A stretch of DNA of 64,000 nucleotides from Alkaliphilus oremlandii OhILAs (GTDB lineage Bacteria; Bacillota; Clostridia; Peptostreptococcales; Natronincolaceae), in contig NC_009922.1 of the NCBI RefSeq assembly GCF_000018325.1, positions 2,108,001 through 2,172,000 of the forward strand, given 5' to 3'. The notes below the pieces were generated by a model. That model saw nothing but the letters and a program-made list of their open reading frames with translations. It did no database searches and was not told the origin of the DNA. The stretch's first letter is position 1. Each line of letters starts with the position of its first letter. Position numbers and translations under genes: made by a program. Positions 1 through 8,072 of this stretch are shown piece after piece.

Positions 1-183
1 ACCGCATTAAACTTTATGATATTTTCATTGCTTCACTTCCCTTGCGGTACTACTCTATGGACCATAAAAAAAGAATCAGGAAGTATCAAGTGGACACTCT
101 TAGGAGCAATACTTCCCACAGCAATTGCAGTTATTGTATTATTCGTCATAACTCAAGGTGTTCGGATATTTTCTATCTTGTAA
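1..183 (+). CDS. feoB: Ferrous iron transport protein B, C-terminal end (partial)
   Basis: The open frame enters at base 1 and stops at TAA 181-183, giving 60 residues. The stretch HFPCGTTLWTIKKESGS followed by KW and a long hydrophobic helix ending in ITQGVR matches the end of FeoB, where a conserved Pro-Cys motif in a membrane helix precedes a short basic loop and the last transmembrane helix. FeoB is the GTP-dependent inner-membrane Fe(II) permease. The GTPase domain lies outside the window. The stop is only about 7 bases from the 3' end of the downstream group II intron, so any native feoB terminator is now separated from the gene by the intron. Confidence 0.82.
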   Translation, partial: TALNFMIFSLLHFPCGTTLWTIKKESGSIKWTLLGAILPTAIAVIVLFVITQGVRIFSIL

Positions 184-240
184 GATCATATCGAGTAGCT
201 AGAAAACAGGATAATTAGTCCTGTTTTCTTTGCTCTCACA

Positions 241-271
241 GAACCGGACTTACGTTTGCCGTATCCGGCTC
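241..271 (-). ncRNA. Group II intron domain V
   Basis: Read on the minus strand, GAGCCGGA pairs with TCCGGTTC, and inside it TACG pairs with CGTA around a short loop with a two-base bulge (AG). This is the catalytic domain V shape of group II introns, here 31 bases rather than the usual 34. It lies just after the reverse transcriptase stop codon, as expected. Confidence 0.75.
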
Positions 272-289
272 TTGAAGTTTCTCTCCGAA

Positions 290-1555
290 TTAATAGTAAT
301 TCGACAACAAACCAACGTCGTACTTTGCTATGTCAATTAGGCCAAGTTCCTCAAATAGCTTATTTGGAAGGAGCATATGCACAATGTGGACATTGGAATT
401 TTTCCACTTCGTGACTGCCATCTTTTCTCCATTGCCTTTGATACCTTCTTTTCTCATATCTTTATGCATAGCCTTATAAGTTTTCCATTGCTTTAGCTTT
501 ATCATTCTGAGCCTTCTTCTTATCCATCCCATCAGCTTTTCTACAAGCTTTTTGATATTGGCTATTCTGTAGTAGTTAATCCACCCTCTTATTACAGGAT
601 TGAGGTCTTTAATTATATCTTCTAGTTTTCTTCCTGCATTCCTTTTGGTCTTACTACGAACTTTATCTTTGAATCTTTCAATTCTTTTAGGATTGACTCC
701 TAGCCACTTATCCTTTATGACAAACCCTAGAAACTCGACACCTTCATTCACGTTAGTAAGTTTGGTTTTCTCATTATTTACCTTCAGTTTTAGTTCGTTC
801 TCTAAAACTTGTGTGGCATACGCTTTGTAATTTCCTGCTGTTTTCTTATCTTTTGCAAAGATTAGAATATCATCAGCAAAACGTACGATCCGGATACCTT
901 TACTCATCATTCTTTGATCAAACTGATTCAGGTATATGTTGCTAAGTAATGGTGAGATGACTCCGCCCTGCGGGCTTCCAACTTCTGTTCTAGAAAAGTT
1001 ATCACTATGCATTACTCCCGCTTTTAAGAATTTCTCAATTAGCTTTAATACACGCCCATCACTGATTCTTTCTGATACTGCTTTCATCATAATTTCATGG
1101 TCTAGGGTGTCAAAACATTTACTTAGATCCATATCTACCACATGCTCTAAGCCATATTTATTCATGAAACGTTCTGCTTTTGCAACTGCTCCATGTTGTG
1201 AATGATTCGGTCGATATCCATAACTTGATGGATGGAATGTCTTATCAAAGATTGGCTCAATAATATTTACAATGGCTTGCTGAACTACTCTGTCCTTTAC
1301 TGTAGGGATTCCTAGTAATCTTACACCACCGTCTGGCTTTTGGATTTCTACTCTCCTTACTGGACTGGGTTCATATCCGTTGGTTTTCAGTTTATCATGA
1401 AGAAACTCAATATTCAGTTCTAAATTTAAATGAAAGTTAAAAACAGTTTCCCCATCAATTCCAGGGGCTCCATTGTTTTTCTTTACATATTTAAATGCAA
1501 GTTCTAGATTTTCTTTTCGATATATTTTATCGATAAGGCTGTACCATTTCCTCAT
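290..1555 (-). CDS. ltrA: Group II intron reverse transcriptase/maturase
   Basis: A 421-residue intron-encoded protein that helps the intron RNA splice and copies it into DNA at new sites. Reverse transcriptase motifs run in order: GYRPNHSQHGA near residues 113-123, DMDLSKCFD near 141-149, GSPQGGVISPLLSN at 193-206, and the catalytic box as FADD at 226-229 where most group II enzymes have YADD. A maturase (X) domain follows at roughly 300-380, with a GWINYY motif. No HNH endonuclease domain follows, as in class C enzymes. The ATG is preceded by AAAGGAGGG at good spacing. The frame looks intact, so the intron could be active. Confidence 0.9.
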   Translation of the reverse strand: MRKWYSLIDKIYRKENLELAFKYVKKNNGAPGIDGETVFNFHLNLELNIEFLHDKLKTNGYEPSPVRRVEIQKPDGGVRLLGIPTVKDRVVQQAIVNIIEPIFDKTFHPSSYGYRPNHSQHGAVAKAERFMNKYGLEHVVDMDLSKCFDTLDHEIMMKAVSERISDGRVLKLIEKFLKAGVMHSDNFSRTEVGSPQGGVISPLLSNIYLNQFDQRMMSKGIRIVRFADDILIFAKDKKTAGNYKAYATQVLENELKLKVNNEKTKLTNVNEGVEFLGFVIKDKWLGVNPKRIERFKDKVRSKTKRNAGRKLEDIIKDLNPVIRGWINYYRIANIKKLVEKLMGWIRRRLRMIKLKQWKTYKAMHKDMRKEGIKGNGEKMAVTKWKNSNVHIVHMLLPNKLFEELGLIDIAKYDVGLLSNYY

Positions 1556-2275
1556 GATTTTCCCTCCTTTGTTGCTGCATCTTCCGTTATTTCTTGTTCA
1601 AGCTATACGTTTTTCATTAGAGTCCCTTGACGTTTCTAGCTCTATGGCAATCTTATCTTCGGCTTGTCTAATTACTTCATATCTATGTCGTCGAGATAGC
1701 TCGCAAGTTGTTTTATGCCAGCTATTCGTACCTTCCGGCATTTCAGCCTTCATTTAACACCTTTGCCCTTACTTGAAATCCTTTCCAATACACTTTGAAA
1801 CCTCTTTCGCCCTTCGCATCTGCCATAAGCTTTTGACCTATGTCAGCCACATCAACAGTGTGATGTGTCACCTGAGTTTTATCCTCCATAGGATTACTCC
1901 ATTTCATTGGCTCAGATTTTATCACTACTATGGCTTCATCTGCATACTGCACCCTAGTTTAATTCCTTGCTTTCGCTTGTGAACTTAACCTACAGCATCG
2001 AGTACAGTACTTCCAAGGTTAAGTTGCTCCGCCTGTTACTAAAACGACCATCCAAACACATGTAGCTAAGCTAATATTAGGACGTTCCTACTTTTTGCAA
2101 GGTTATCCGCTACACATGCCAACACTGGTTTACTTTCGCTCCGTTCCAGCAACCGCCATCGGTTTCCTTCAGACCCTCTCGTCGCCGAAAACGCCCTTAC
2201 TTACAGCTTGTCTTCCCATTAGCTAGGTGACAGGTTGTCTTTCAAACCATCGGCTCGGCAACATGCCTCGCAAAC

Positions 2276-2304
2276 AAAAAACCTCGCCATTTCTGACGAG
2301 GTTT
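2276..2304 (-). terminator. Rho-independent terminator, intron insertion target
   Basis: On the minus strand AAACCTCG pairs with CGAGGTTT around an 11-base loop and runs into a T-tract that ends exactly where the group II intron begins. It would stop leftward transcription at the end of the small-gene array. In the plus direction it could also serve feoB, but the T-run is poorer there. Confidence 0.75.
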
Positions 2305-2450
2305 AATAAAGGGGGATTAAAAGTTTTGTTATCTCTTTACAAAATTAGTATACTAGCTTATGTTTACATCTAGGTTACAGTTATATGTCATTTTGATTAC
2401 ATTTTATTGATAGATTTCAAAATTAAAATTATTCATTGAGCTCACAATAA

Positions 2451-2484
2451 AAAAAGCGGCGTAGAATAAAGAACGGCGCTTTTT
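2451..2484 (-). terminator. Terminator hairpin after the 93-residue protein gene
   Basis: AAAAAGCG and CGCTTTTT form the outer stem, and CGT with ACG continues the pairing across one mismatch. It is symmetric and can work in both directions. It is the first terminator downstream of the minus-strand gene at 2602-2883. The 2305-2600 stretch holds nothing else that I can see. Confidence 0.75.
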
Positions 2485-2601
2485 CTTGTGCGAAAATAAA
2501 TTTTAATGATACTTGTTGGAAATATTGAAGAATGCATCTTTTCCTTTAGTTATATTATCTAATAATTTTTTTTGTTTTTATTAATTTTCTTAAAATTAAT
2601 A

Positions 2602-2883
2602 TTATAAACTATCAATATAATCCTTCGCTTCCCTTAGCTCTATTCCTGTAGCATCTCTTAACTTCTTTATTGCTTTAATTTTTTCATTCCCCTTAACAAG
2701 TCTGATTAGTTCTTCCTTTAACTCATCACCTATGTACTCTCTGCTCAATTCGGGTAGTCCTATATATTCTATAATTCTGTCTAATTTTGACTCTACCCGT
2801 TTTTGGTTCTGCTGTAATGCATTGATATTTACATTTAAGATAAGAAATACAACAATTATTAAGCCTACATATGCATATTCCAT
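2602..2883 (-). CDS. Small membrane-anchored protein with an L7/L12 C-terminal-like fold
   Basis: 93 residues. Residues 4-23 are a hydrophobic N-terminal helix, followed by a charged coiled-coil-like segment (QQNQKRVESKLDRI). The C-terminal 45 residues carry the pattern KIKAIKKLRDATGIELREAK, which resembles the C-terminal domain of ribosomal protein L7/L12. Such fusions are known in Firmicutes as uncharacterised proteins, and no function is assigned here. An array-type extended -10 promoter lies about 120 bases upstream (3007-3033) and the 2451-2484 terminator follows. This makes it the last unit of the minus-strand array. Confidence 0.7.
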   Translation of the reverse strand: MEYAYVGLIIVVFLILNVNINALQQNQKRVESKLDRIIEYIGLPELSREYIGDELKEELIRLVKGNEKIKAIKKLRDATGIELREAKDYIDSL

Positions 2884-3006
2884 ATAGCATCCATCTCCTT
2901 TTTATATATTTATATATTTATGAAAAAATAAATTACATCCCTTCAAATTCAGTAAATACACGATAGATTCCTTTGACCACACTGTTCCACTAATATAACC
3001 TTCGAA

Positions 3007-3033
3007 TAAGAAAATTATATCATATTTTGTGTG
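3007..3033 (-). promoter_or_regulatory. Array-type extended -10 promoter
   Basis: The minus strand reads TGATATAATTTTCTT, an extended -10 box (TG-N-TATAAT). The flanking bases are the same as in the other array promoters. It faces the gene at 2602-2883. The rest of the array element is absent here. Confidence 0.6.
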
Positions 3034-3239
3034 TTATTATAGTAATTCTCTAATTTTCATATTGCCTCGCAATATCCGTATCACTTCTTATTACCTAAAG
3101 AATATACTATAGGTAGAACATCTTATTGAGGTGATGAATATGTTGAATCTTTCCAATACAAATCCAGATACATTGCTTCTTATCTCTGGTCTTCTGTCAA
3201 GAAAACGGACAATAAAAACTTGATATATTCTTGAATCGT

Positions 3240-4049
3240 CTAACCAACATATTTATCCTCGAAATCATATGGTGAAGACATCTCGCAATAACTGTGAATT
3301 CTCTTTGTATTGTAAAATGCTTCGACATATTCAAAAATAAGTTCTTGGGCATGACTAATATGCCTTATGACGAATCTGTTGAGCCATTCTCTTTTTATTA
3401 GAGCATGAAAAGACTCAATTACAGCATTGTCCCAAGGGGTTCCCTTTTTTGAATAGCTTCGAATAAATTTGCCTGCTGGTGTTGCATCAATATACGCTTT
3501 TGATACATATTGCACACCTCTGTCACTGTGAATAATTATCGGAGTATCTAATTTCCTAGATGATTTCGCTTTGTTAATGGCTCTTAGTACTCCTTCCACA
3601 CAAAGGGTATCTGAGAGGTGCCAGCCTATAACTCTTCGTGAGAATAGATCCATTACTGTTGTTAAGTAAACGAACTCGCTTACTGTCCATACATAGGTAA
3701 TGTCTGTTACCCAAACGGTGTTAGGTGCGTTAGGTGAAAAATTTCTATCTAGAATATTTTTAAGTTTATTATCAAAATCTGGATCAATTGTCGTCCTTTT
3801 GTATGGACTTACCCAGATTGCCTTAATTCCTAGCTCACGCATATAGTTTCCAACAGTTTTCTCTGCGATAACGTAACCTCTGCTTCGCAGTATAGATGTA
3901 ATTTTGGGTGCTCCATATATTTGTTTGGATTCATTGTAAATCTCTATAATTTCTTGTTTAATCTGCTGTTTTCTAATTTTTTGATTTGAATCTTGCCTTT
4001 TCAAGTAATCATAGTATCCAGAAGATGAAACGCCTAGCACTTTAAGCAC
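3240..4049 (-). CDS. IS3-family transposase OrfB (DDE integrase core)
   Basis: 269 residues counted from a GTG; the natural product is probably the OrfAB fusion. After an HTH_21-like segment (IYGAPKITSILRSRGY), the integrase core has Asp116 (WVTDITY), Asp176 (HSDRGVQY) and Glu212 (NAVIESFH), a DD35E triad with the usual spacing to the second Asp. It differs from copy 2 at residues 23 (Q versus H) and 125 (E versus G). The frame is intact, so the element may still move. Confidence 0.93.
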   Translation of the reverse strand: MLKVLGVSSSGYYDYLKRQDSNQKIRKQQIKQEIIEIYNESKQIYGAPKITSILRSRGYVIAEKTVGNYMRELGIKAIWVSPYKRTTIDPDFDNKLKNILDRNFSPNAPNTVWVTDITYVWTVSEFVYLTTVMDLFSRRVIGWHLSDTLCVEGVLRAINKAKSSRKLDTPIIIHSDRGVQYVSKAYIDATPAGKFIRSYSKKGTPWDNAVIESFHALIKREWLNRFVIRHISHAQELIFEYVEAFYNTKRIHSYCEMSSPYDFEDKYVG

Positions 4050-4111
4050 ACTGTTAACTGAAATCTGGCGCTTCTTAGATGATTCTTCTACTTCTTTGTA
4101 GATTGCTTCAG

Positions 4112-4405
4112 TTAATCTTTGTTCAGTATGCCTATGGCCTTTTTTAGTATTTCAAGTGCATCTTCCTTATCTCTTAGTTCTTTTTTTAGTCTTGCAATTT
4201 CTTTTTCTGCATCTGATGAATAATTGCCAGAACCTCTATGATTTACTACACCATCATTCTTCTTGGCATTTTGAATCCAATTATTAAGACCTGTGGTGCT
4301 AATTTTTAGATCCTCTGCTGCTTCTTTGATTGATTTGCCAGATGAATAATAATAATTAACTGCATCTTGTTTAAACTCTGCGCTGTACTGTTTTTTAGTT
4401 CCCAT
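4112..4405 (-). CDS. IS3-family transposase OrfA
   Basis: 97 residues. The N-terminal half is a helix-turn-helix (YSAEFKQDAVNYYYSSGKS through TTGLNNWI) that binds the IS ends. The C-terminal half is a leucine-zipper-like helix (KEIARLKKELRDKEDALEIL). Near the end an A-AAA-AAG heptamer is followed by a -1 frame that stays open into orfB. The active OrfAB transposase is therefore probably made by frameshifting, as in other IS3 elements. The protein is identical to that of copy 2. Confidence 0.93.
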   Translation of the reverse strand: MGTKKQYSAEFKQDAVNYYYSSGKSIKEAAEDLKISTTGLNNWIQNAKKNDGVVNHRGSGNYSSDAEKEIARLKKELRDKEDALEILKKAIGILNKD

Positions 4406-4693
4406 AGTAATCTCTCCTTGTCTGATACACTTATTATATCAAATTCAAGGACATATCACGTTTAAGTTCTACGTTTTTTATTCTACCATCACTCCACATT
4501 AATTTCCATTTTGATATCTCAAGATTTAAATAACGATCAAATTAACGTTCTAGGTAATGTTTTTGCTCAAATTGGTGCCAGCTTACTTACTAAAGCTGCT
4601 CAACAACAAAGTTTACAGTCTAAAGAAGATATAAAAAATCAAATTGAAGATATGGAAAAACAGCTTGAAAATCTTAAACGGCAATTATGTTAA

Positions 4694-4980
4694 ATCGGAT
4701 ATTCTTCATTAGGTACAACTAAATACACTCGCTATATGGGCATCCGTTCCCTATTGAAATAATATCCCCTCTCTTTTATGTGGTGCAATAAATCTTTTCT
4801 ACTTTGCTTCAAGTCAAGATTAAATGCCATACAAACCCATTATATCTTTGTAAAACCATTACTTAGGACGACCTATATTCCTTTTGCTACAGTCTATCGC
4901 TTTTCCTTGTCACTTAGATGATTTAGAGTTAATGTAGTCAAGATTTCTTTTATCTTTTTCATGTTATGCAGTAATCTTGG
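4694..4980. other. Intergenic stretch without a recognisable gene
   Basis: This lies between the split small gene and the first array element copy. I see no frame of useful length, no clear terminator and no promoter of the array type. It may hold the decayed remains of a unit. Confidence 0.4.
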
Positions 4981-5027
4981 ATGCGACATAAAATACCGTA
5001 AAATTCGTTTCTCAATAATACGGTATT
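4981..5027 (-). repeat. Array element, terminator part only
   Basis: Contains ATGCGACATAAAATACCG and the hairpin ending ATAATACGGTATT. The boxA-like and promoter parts are missing. On the minus strand it reads as a terminator with a T-run. Confidence 0.7.
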
Positions 5028-5095
5028 AAAGTAGAATATTTTATTTTTTAGTTATTACGCTTTAAATTGATGATGCGAAACAAAAAAATTCATAT

Positions 5096-5370
5096 TTATA
5101 GTAGCTTCCAATTATTATCTCTTATATCATTCTTATGAGGTCTTCTTACATATTTAATCATTTTCTCTTCACATGCTCCGAATTTCAAAAAATTTTCCTG
5201 TCCTTGCTTTAATGAAACTCGGTTTGCTCCGCCTTCGTAATTAGGGTCATCAAACTTGCAACATATACAAATTTCTCTTTATTTATGCCGTAAGTTCCTG
5301 CAAATCCTAACCCGATAATTCCATAAGAAGCAATCACTAAATATGCCTTATTGAAATCAAAAGGAGACAT
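5096..5370 (-). pseudogene. Frameshifted small gene in the array
   Basis: From ATG at 5370 the frame reads MSPFDFNKAYLVIASYGIIG, continues to about EKFVYVAS and then goes out of frame. A second frame starting near CKFDDPNYEGGANRVS continues to a stop at 5096-5098, with KFGACEEKMIKYV on the way. One single-base change around base 5250 would join them into a product of about 90 residues with a hydrophobic start and a charged C-terminal half. I do not recognise the family. It has array elements on both sides, like the intact units. Confidence 0.6.
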
Positions 5371-5382
5371 AATCAGTTATAA

Positions 5383-5437
5383 CCTTGTAATTTGACATAA
5401 AAAATACCGCAAATTCATTTCTGAATAATACGATATT
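5383..5437 (-). repeat. Array element, terminator part only
   Basis: Carries TTGTAATTTGACATAA and then the hairpin ATACCGCAAATTCA / TGAATAATACGATAT. It stands downstream of the GNAT gene at 5489 and acts as its likely terminator on the minus strand. Confidence 0.7.
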
Positions 5438-5488
5438 TGAATCATTATTAATTTATATCGTTGCTACATCTATTAAAAAGATTTTGAA

Positions 5489-5902
5489 CTATCTATATCT
5501 ATAAAAGCGGTTATTCTCATTGTATATAAATCCGAACTTTTTATAGAACTTATCAAGTTCACTTATGGCAATCAGCCCAATAATAGTACCTTCTTTACAA
5601 TTGCTATCAATATAATCCATAATTTTTTCCATAATTAATGTACCAATTTTTTGCTCTTGGTATGATGGTTTAACCATTATGTCTTGTATATAAAAAACTG
5701 TTCCTCCGTCTCCAATAATTCTTCCACACCCAACTATATTGCCTTGGTCTTCTACACAAACACAGTAAATTGAATTATCTAATCCTGTTTGAATTGCATC
5801 ATATTGCATTACCTTCCAGCCAATAGACTTCCTTAGTTGAATATATTCTTCAAGTGATGGTTTTCTTTCAATTACATCTATGCTCTTCATCTCCTGATTC
5901 AC
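5489..5902 (-). CDS. GNAT-family N-acetyltransferase
   Basis: 137 residues, the common length of single-domain GNAT enzymes, which move an acetyl group from acetyl-CoA to an amine. The strand VVEDQGNIVGCGRIIGDGG-like region and FYIQDIMVKPSYQEQKIGTL correspond to the beta4 strand and the acetyl-CoA binding loop (Q-x-x-x-G-x pattern). DKFYKKFGF is the typical C-terminal motif. The substrate cannot be told. GTG at 5902 and ATG at 5890 are both possible starts because GGAG lies at 5903-5906; the ATG has the better codon. It is a single-gene unit with an array element downstream. Confidence 0.85.
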   Translation of the reverse strand: MNQEMKSIDVIERKPSLEEYIQLRKSIGWKVMQYDAIQTGLDNSIYCVCVEDQGNIVGCGRIIGDGGTVFYIQDIMVKPSYQEQKIGTLIMEKIMDYIDSNCKEGTIIGLIAISELDKFYKKFGFIYNENNRFYRYR

Positions 5903-6256
5903 TCCATTTCAAGTTATAATTAAAATCAATTTTGCCGTCTTTACTACTTTGACTTATCACACAAAATTTACACCATATCAATGATTTCATTATGATTTTC
6001 TAATTCTGATACAATAAATCCTTTTATAGCTAATTTTATACTTTTATATTGATACATTGTTTTGCCTCGTTATTAATTATAGCGGCACGCTTTTCTACAA
6101 ATAAATAACTACTATACACTTTGTCAGTGTCCATCTTTCATCTATTGTACACTAAGAGGATCGTATGAAATTCTTGCTAGTTCCCAGCACCTATATCTTT
6201 CAATCAAGACTTTATTAAAATACTGATATTGTTACACCTTAAAATTTTTTAGATTA
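5903..6256. other. Intergenic stretch between two acetyltransferase genes
   Basis: No gene is visible. A weak version of the array promoter (minus strand ATGGTGTAAATTTTGTG, near 5955-5980) may serve the gene at 5489-5902. No terminator-type array element is seen here. Confidence 0.35.
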
Positions 6257-6745
6257 TTAAAGCTTTTTTTCAAATTGTGCTATTCTTATACCATCTGGCA
6301 TAGTCTTTACTTCTACTAAATTAAATCCGCAACTTGTATACAACTGCATTAGATAATTACGGTCTTCATAACAATCTAATCTTATTTTCTCTTTTCCAGC
6401 TATTTTAGCATATGCTTCAGCCCATTTTATCATTTTCTGTGCATTTCCTTGTCCTGTGTATCCATCTTTAACAACAATTTTGTGAATGTAATAAGCACCT
6501 AGATGGCTATTAGCTCCCCAAAAGAACTCATCCCTTTCCACTAAAATAAATCCACCTATAGGGCTGTTATTTAAATATGCTATAAAGCACTCCGGGTCAT
6601 TATATTTTTTTATGAACTTCGATTTTTCAAGAAATTCCATGTTCCACATAGGCTTCCCAATTTTATTTAACCACTTAGCCTTTTCCCGATACATACTCAA
6701 CAGGTTTTCCAATTTGTCGTAACCAATCTTCTCAATTTTCAGCAT
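6257..6745 (-). CDS. GNAT-family N-acetyltransferase
   Basis: 162 residues. The acetyl-CoA site is seen as YYIHKIVVKDGYTGQGNAQKMI (broken here: YYIHKIVVKDGY, then TGQGNAQKMI), with the Q/R-x-x-G-x-G/A signature as GQGNA. The end has YTSCGFNLVEVKT, the usual GNAT closing strand. The N-terminal WNMEFLEKSKFIKKY and ECFIAYLNNSPIGGFILVE fit the substrate-side strands. It is only distantly similar to the GNAT protein at 5489, so this is not a simple duplication. The ATG has AGGAG upstream. The substrate is unknown. Confidence 0.87.
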   Translation of the reverse strand: MLKIEKIGYDKLENLLSMYREKAKWLNKIGKPMWNMEFLEKSKFIKKYNDPECFIAYLNNSPIGGFILVERDEFFWGANSHLGAYYIHKIVVKDGYTGQGNAQKMIKWAEAYAKIAGKEKIRLDCYEDRNYLMQLYTSCGFNLVEVKTMPDGIRIAQFEKKL

Positions 6746-6883
6746 GTTTTATTCTCCTAAAATTAATTACTCATCATATTTTCTATAGAGCAGACTCTTG
6801 CAGAGGCTTTATAACATTTGAGTAGTTTTTTTATTTTGACATCATCTAATCTGCCTGATGTAAAATATCTTTGAAATCACTTT

Positions 6884-6967
6884 TTAAAATACATCTTCAG
6901 GTAATGCCTTTAGAGCTTCTATTATAGTTGATACTCCTGGCCAATTTAAATCGTTAATTAATTCTCC
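6884..6967 (-). pseudogene. Remnant of a small unit gene
   Basis: Between two stops the minus strand reads about 26 residues containing NDLNWPGVSTIIEALKALP. The D-x-NWP start recalls DUF5071-like proteins, but the fragment is too short to be sure. It stands directly downstream of an array promoter (7011), where an intact unit gene would be expected, so I read it as a decayed unit. Confidence 0.35.
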
Positions 6968-7010
6968 TTATTATTGTCATGCATTTTTTATTTAAGATGA
7001 CTTATATATT

Positions 7011-7256
7011 AAGAAAATTATACCATATTTTCATATTGCTACAATGCGTTCTCAAATTTTCAATACCGTACCATTCAGTTTTCAAAGAACATTATTTCTT
7101 ATCTAAATATTAATAGTTACGTCCCATTATTTTCAGGATATGCTACAGCTGGAATCTTGATCTGCGGGTTACTATTAGCTGCAGTCTTATTCGATCTAAA
7201 TCTTGTAATGAGACATAAAAAATACCATAAATTCAATTCCGAATAATATGGTATTA
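7011..7256 (-). repeat. Array element, complete, long-loop variant
   Basis: Read on the plus strand it has the promoter block (AAGAAAATTATACCATATTTTC), ATACCGTACCATTCAG, the boxA complement TTTTCAAAGAACATT, GTTACGTCCCATT, a long loop with GGTTACTATTAGCTGCAG, then TAATGAGACATAA and the closing hairpin ending TAATATGGTATTA. The loop is longer than in most copies and shares its extra sequence with the copy at 11257. Confidence 0.8.
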
Positions 7257-7366
7257 GGATAGAATATTTTGTTTTGTAGTTATTGCTCTTTAATAAGATA
7301 ATGTGCCTTAACCACAGATGTAAATTTACTATCTGAGTAACTTTCATAAGGTTGACTATCTATTTT

Positions 7367-7975
7367 TCAATCCATCATATACTCTCTAACTAATTCATAA
7401 CATCTTTTTTTAGTTGATTCGTATAAAGATACCTTATATGCAACAAATTCAAAAGTTCCTCCCTTATATTGAGACGCTTCCTTATCTGCTGCAGCTTCCT
7501 TCTGTTCTATCCATTTAACCTGTTCAGTTTGTAAATTTTTCATTATTTCTGGTGATAATTCTTTCTTTAATAAAGAATAAATCTCATTTAATGCTTGATC
7601 ATACATATCATAGGATTTTCCGTAATAGTTTTTCATAGCATTTGTTACTCCAGCATCGGAGTCCTTTTTTTCTGGTAAGGCATCTAGTTCTTTTTGGATG
7701 TTATCTAATTTTTCTAGAAACTCTTTTCTTATCCCCTCTATTTTTACTACTGTATTTGTTGTACCATCTTCTTGAATATTTTCATTTTCTTTTTTATTAT
7801 CTACTAAAGTTGTTTTATCCTTATTATCAACTTTGTCCAGATTATCTTTTACTTGCTGACTTTGTTCTATTTCACTTGCAAAATTTTTATTTTCTTTGCT
7901 GTATTTTGTGCATGCTATCAATGTAGGTGTTGATAATGCTATGATTATAAAAAGTACAATCTTTTTATTTTTCAT
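7367..7975 (-). CDS. LprI-like (DUF1311) lipoprotein
   Basis: 202 residues from the ATG at 7975, which has AAAGGAG at good spacing. A signal peptide ends in LIAC, a lipobox, so Cys17-18 is probably lipidated and the protein anchored outside the membrane. A linker rich in K, E, N and D follows to about residue 80. The C-terminal 110 residues carry the family pattern: NAMKNYYGKSYDMYDQALNE, LKKELSPEIMKNLQTEQVKW and a final ESTKKRCYELVREYM. Some members of this family inhibit lysozyme, but that is not shown here. It is a single-gene unit with array elements on both sides. Confidence 0.78.
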   Translation of the reverse strand: MKNKKIVLFIIIALSTPTLIACTKYSKENKNFASEIEQSQQVKDNLDKVDNKDKTTLVDNKKENENIQEDGTTNTVVKIEGIRKEFLEKLDNIQKELDALPEKKDSDAGVTNAMKNYYGKSYDMYDQALNEIYSLLKKELSPEIMKNLQTEQVKWIEQKEAAADKEASQYKGGTFEFVAYKVSLYESTKKRCYELVREYMMD

Positions 7976-8072
7976 TAATACTCTCCTTTTGAATTTATTG
8001 AATATTACTACCAATATAATTTTAAAACATAACACTTGTTATGCATTTCACATCTAATCTGATTTATTCGAT

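Larger units (their letters stand above)
190..2275 (-). mobile_element. Group II intron, bacterial class C type
   Basis: Minus-strand intron of about 2.1 kb. The 5' end is placed at 2275, where the intron strand reads GTTTGCG directly after a T-run. The 3' end is near 190, where it reads GCTACTCGAT after domain VI. It contains the reverse transcriptase frame (290-1555), a domain V hairpin (241-271) and a domain VI-like stem (about 198-235). The protein lacks an endonuclease domain, and insertion just behind a terminator stem-loop (2276-2304) is the known habit of class C introns. The 720 bases before the reverse transcriptase gene are ribozyme domains I-IV. The ends are judged from motifs and could be off by a few bases. 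Confidence 0.8.
3187..4491 (-). mobile_element. IS3-family insertion sequence, copy 1
   Basis: 1305 bases, fixed by comparison with the near-identical copy at 14114-15418. Its ends begin TGATGGTAGAATAAAAAACG and, on the opposite strand, TGGTCTTCTGTCAAGAAAAC, which are imperfect inverted repeats starting with TG. It is flanked by a 3-base direct repeat, CTC. It carries two overlapping frames, orfA and orfB, joined by a probable -1 frameshift. The two copies' OrfB proteins differ at only two residues that I can see, so the spread is recent. Confidence 0.92.
3134..4693 (+). pseudogene. Small helical protein gene split by an IS3-family insertion
   Basis: GAGGTG precedes ATG at 3134, and the frame reads MNMLNLSNTNPDTLLLIS before it hits the IS. 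On the other side of the IS the frame resumes at 4495 and ends at 4693. Removing the IS and one copy of the 3-base target duplication (CTC, 3184-3186 and 4492-4494) restores one open frame of 83 residues. That product is a hydrophobic start, then LGNVFAQIGASLLTKAAQQQ, then a C-terminal coiled coil (about 30 residues rich in E, K and Q). It resembles small uncharacterised clostridial proteins of the same length. An internal ATG at 4511 could give a 60-residue fragment, but without a fitting ribosome site. Confidence 0.8.

Noticed and set aside
202..228. A native feoB terminator (GAAAACAGGA / TCCTGTTTTC)
   Set aside because: It lies inside the intron, between domain V and the 3' end, and fits domain VI better.
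1743..1952. A 69-residue minus-strand frame inside the intron
   Set aside because: It lies in the ribozyme part before the reverse transcriptase gene, where sequence is set by RNA structure, and it has no good ribosome site.
5489..6745. A tandem duplication of one acetyltransferase gene
   Set aside because: The two proteins share only the general GNAT motifs, not overall sequence.
7117..7347. A 76-residue minus-strand frame
   Set aside because: It runs through the repeated array element and has no ribosome site; it is a by-product of the repeat.
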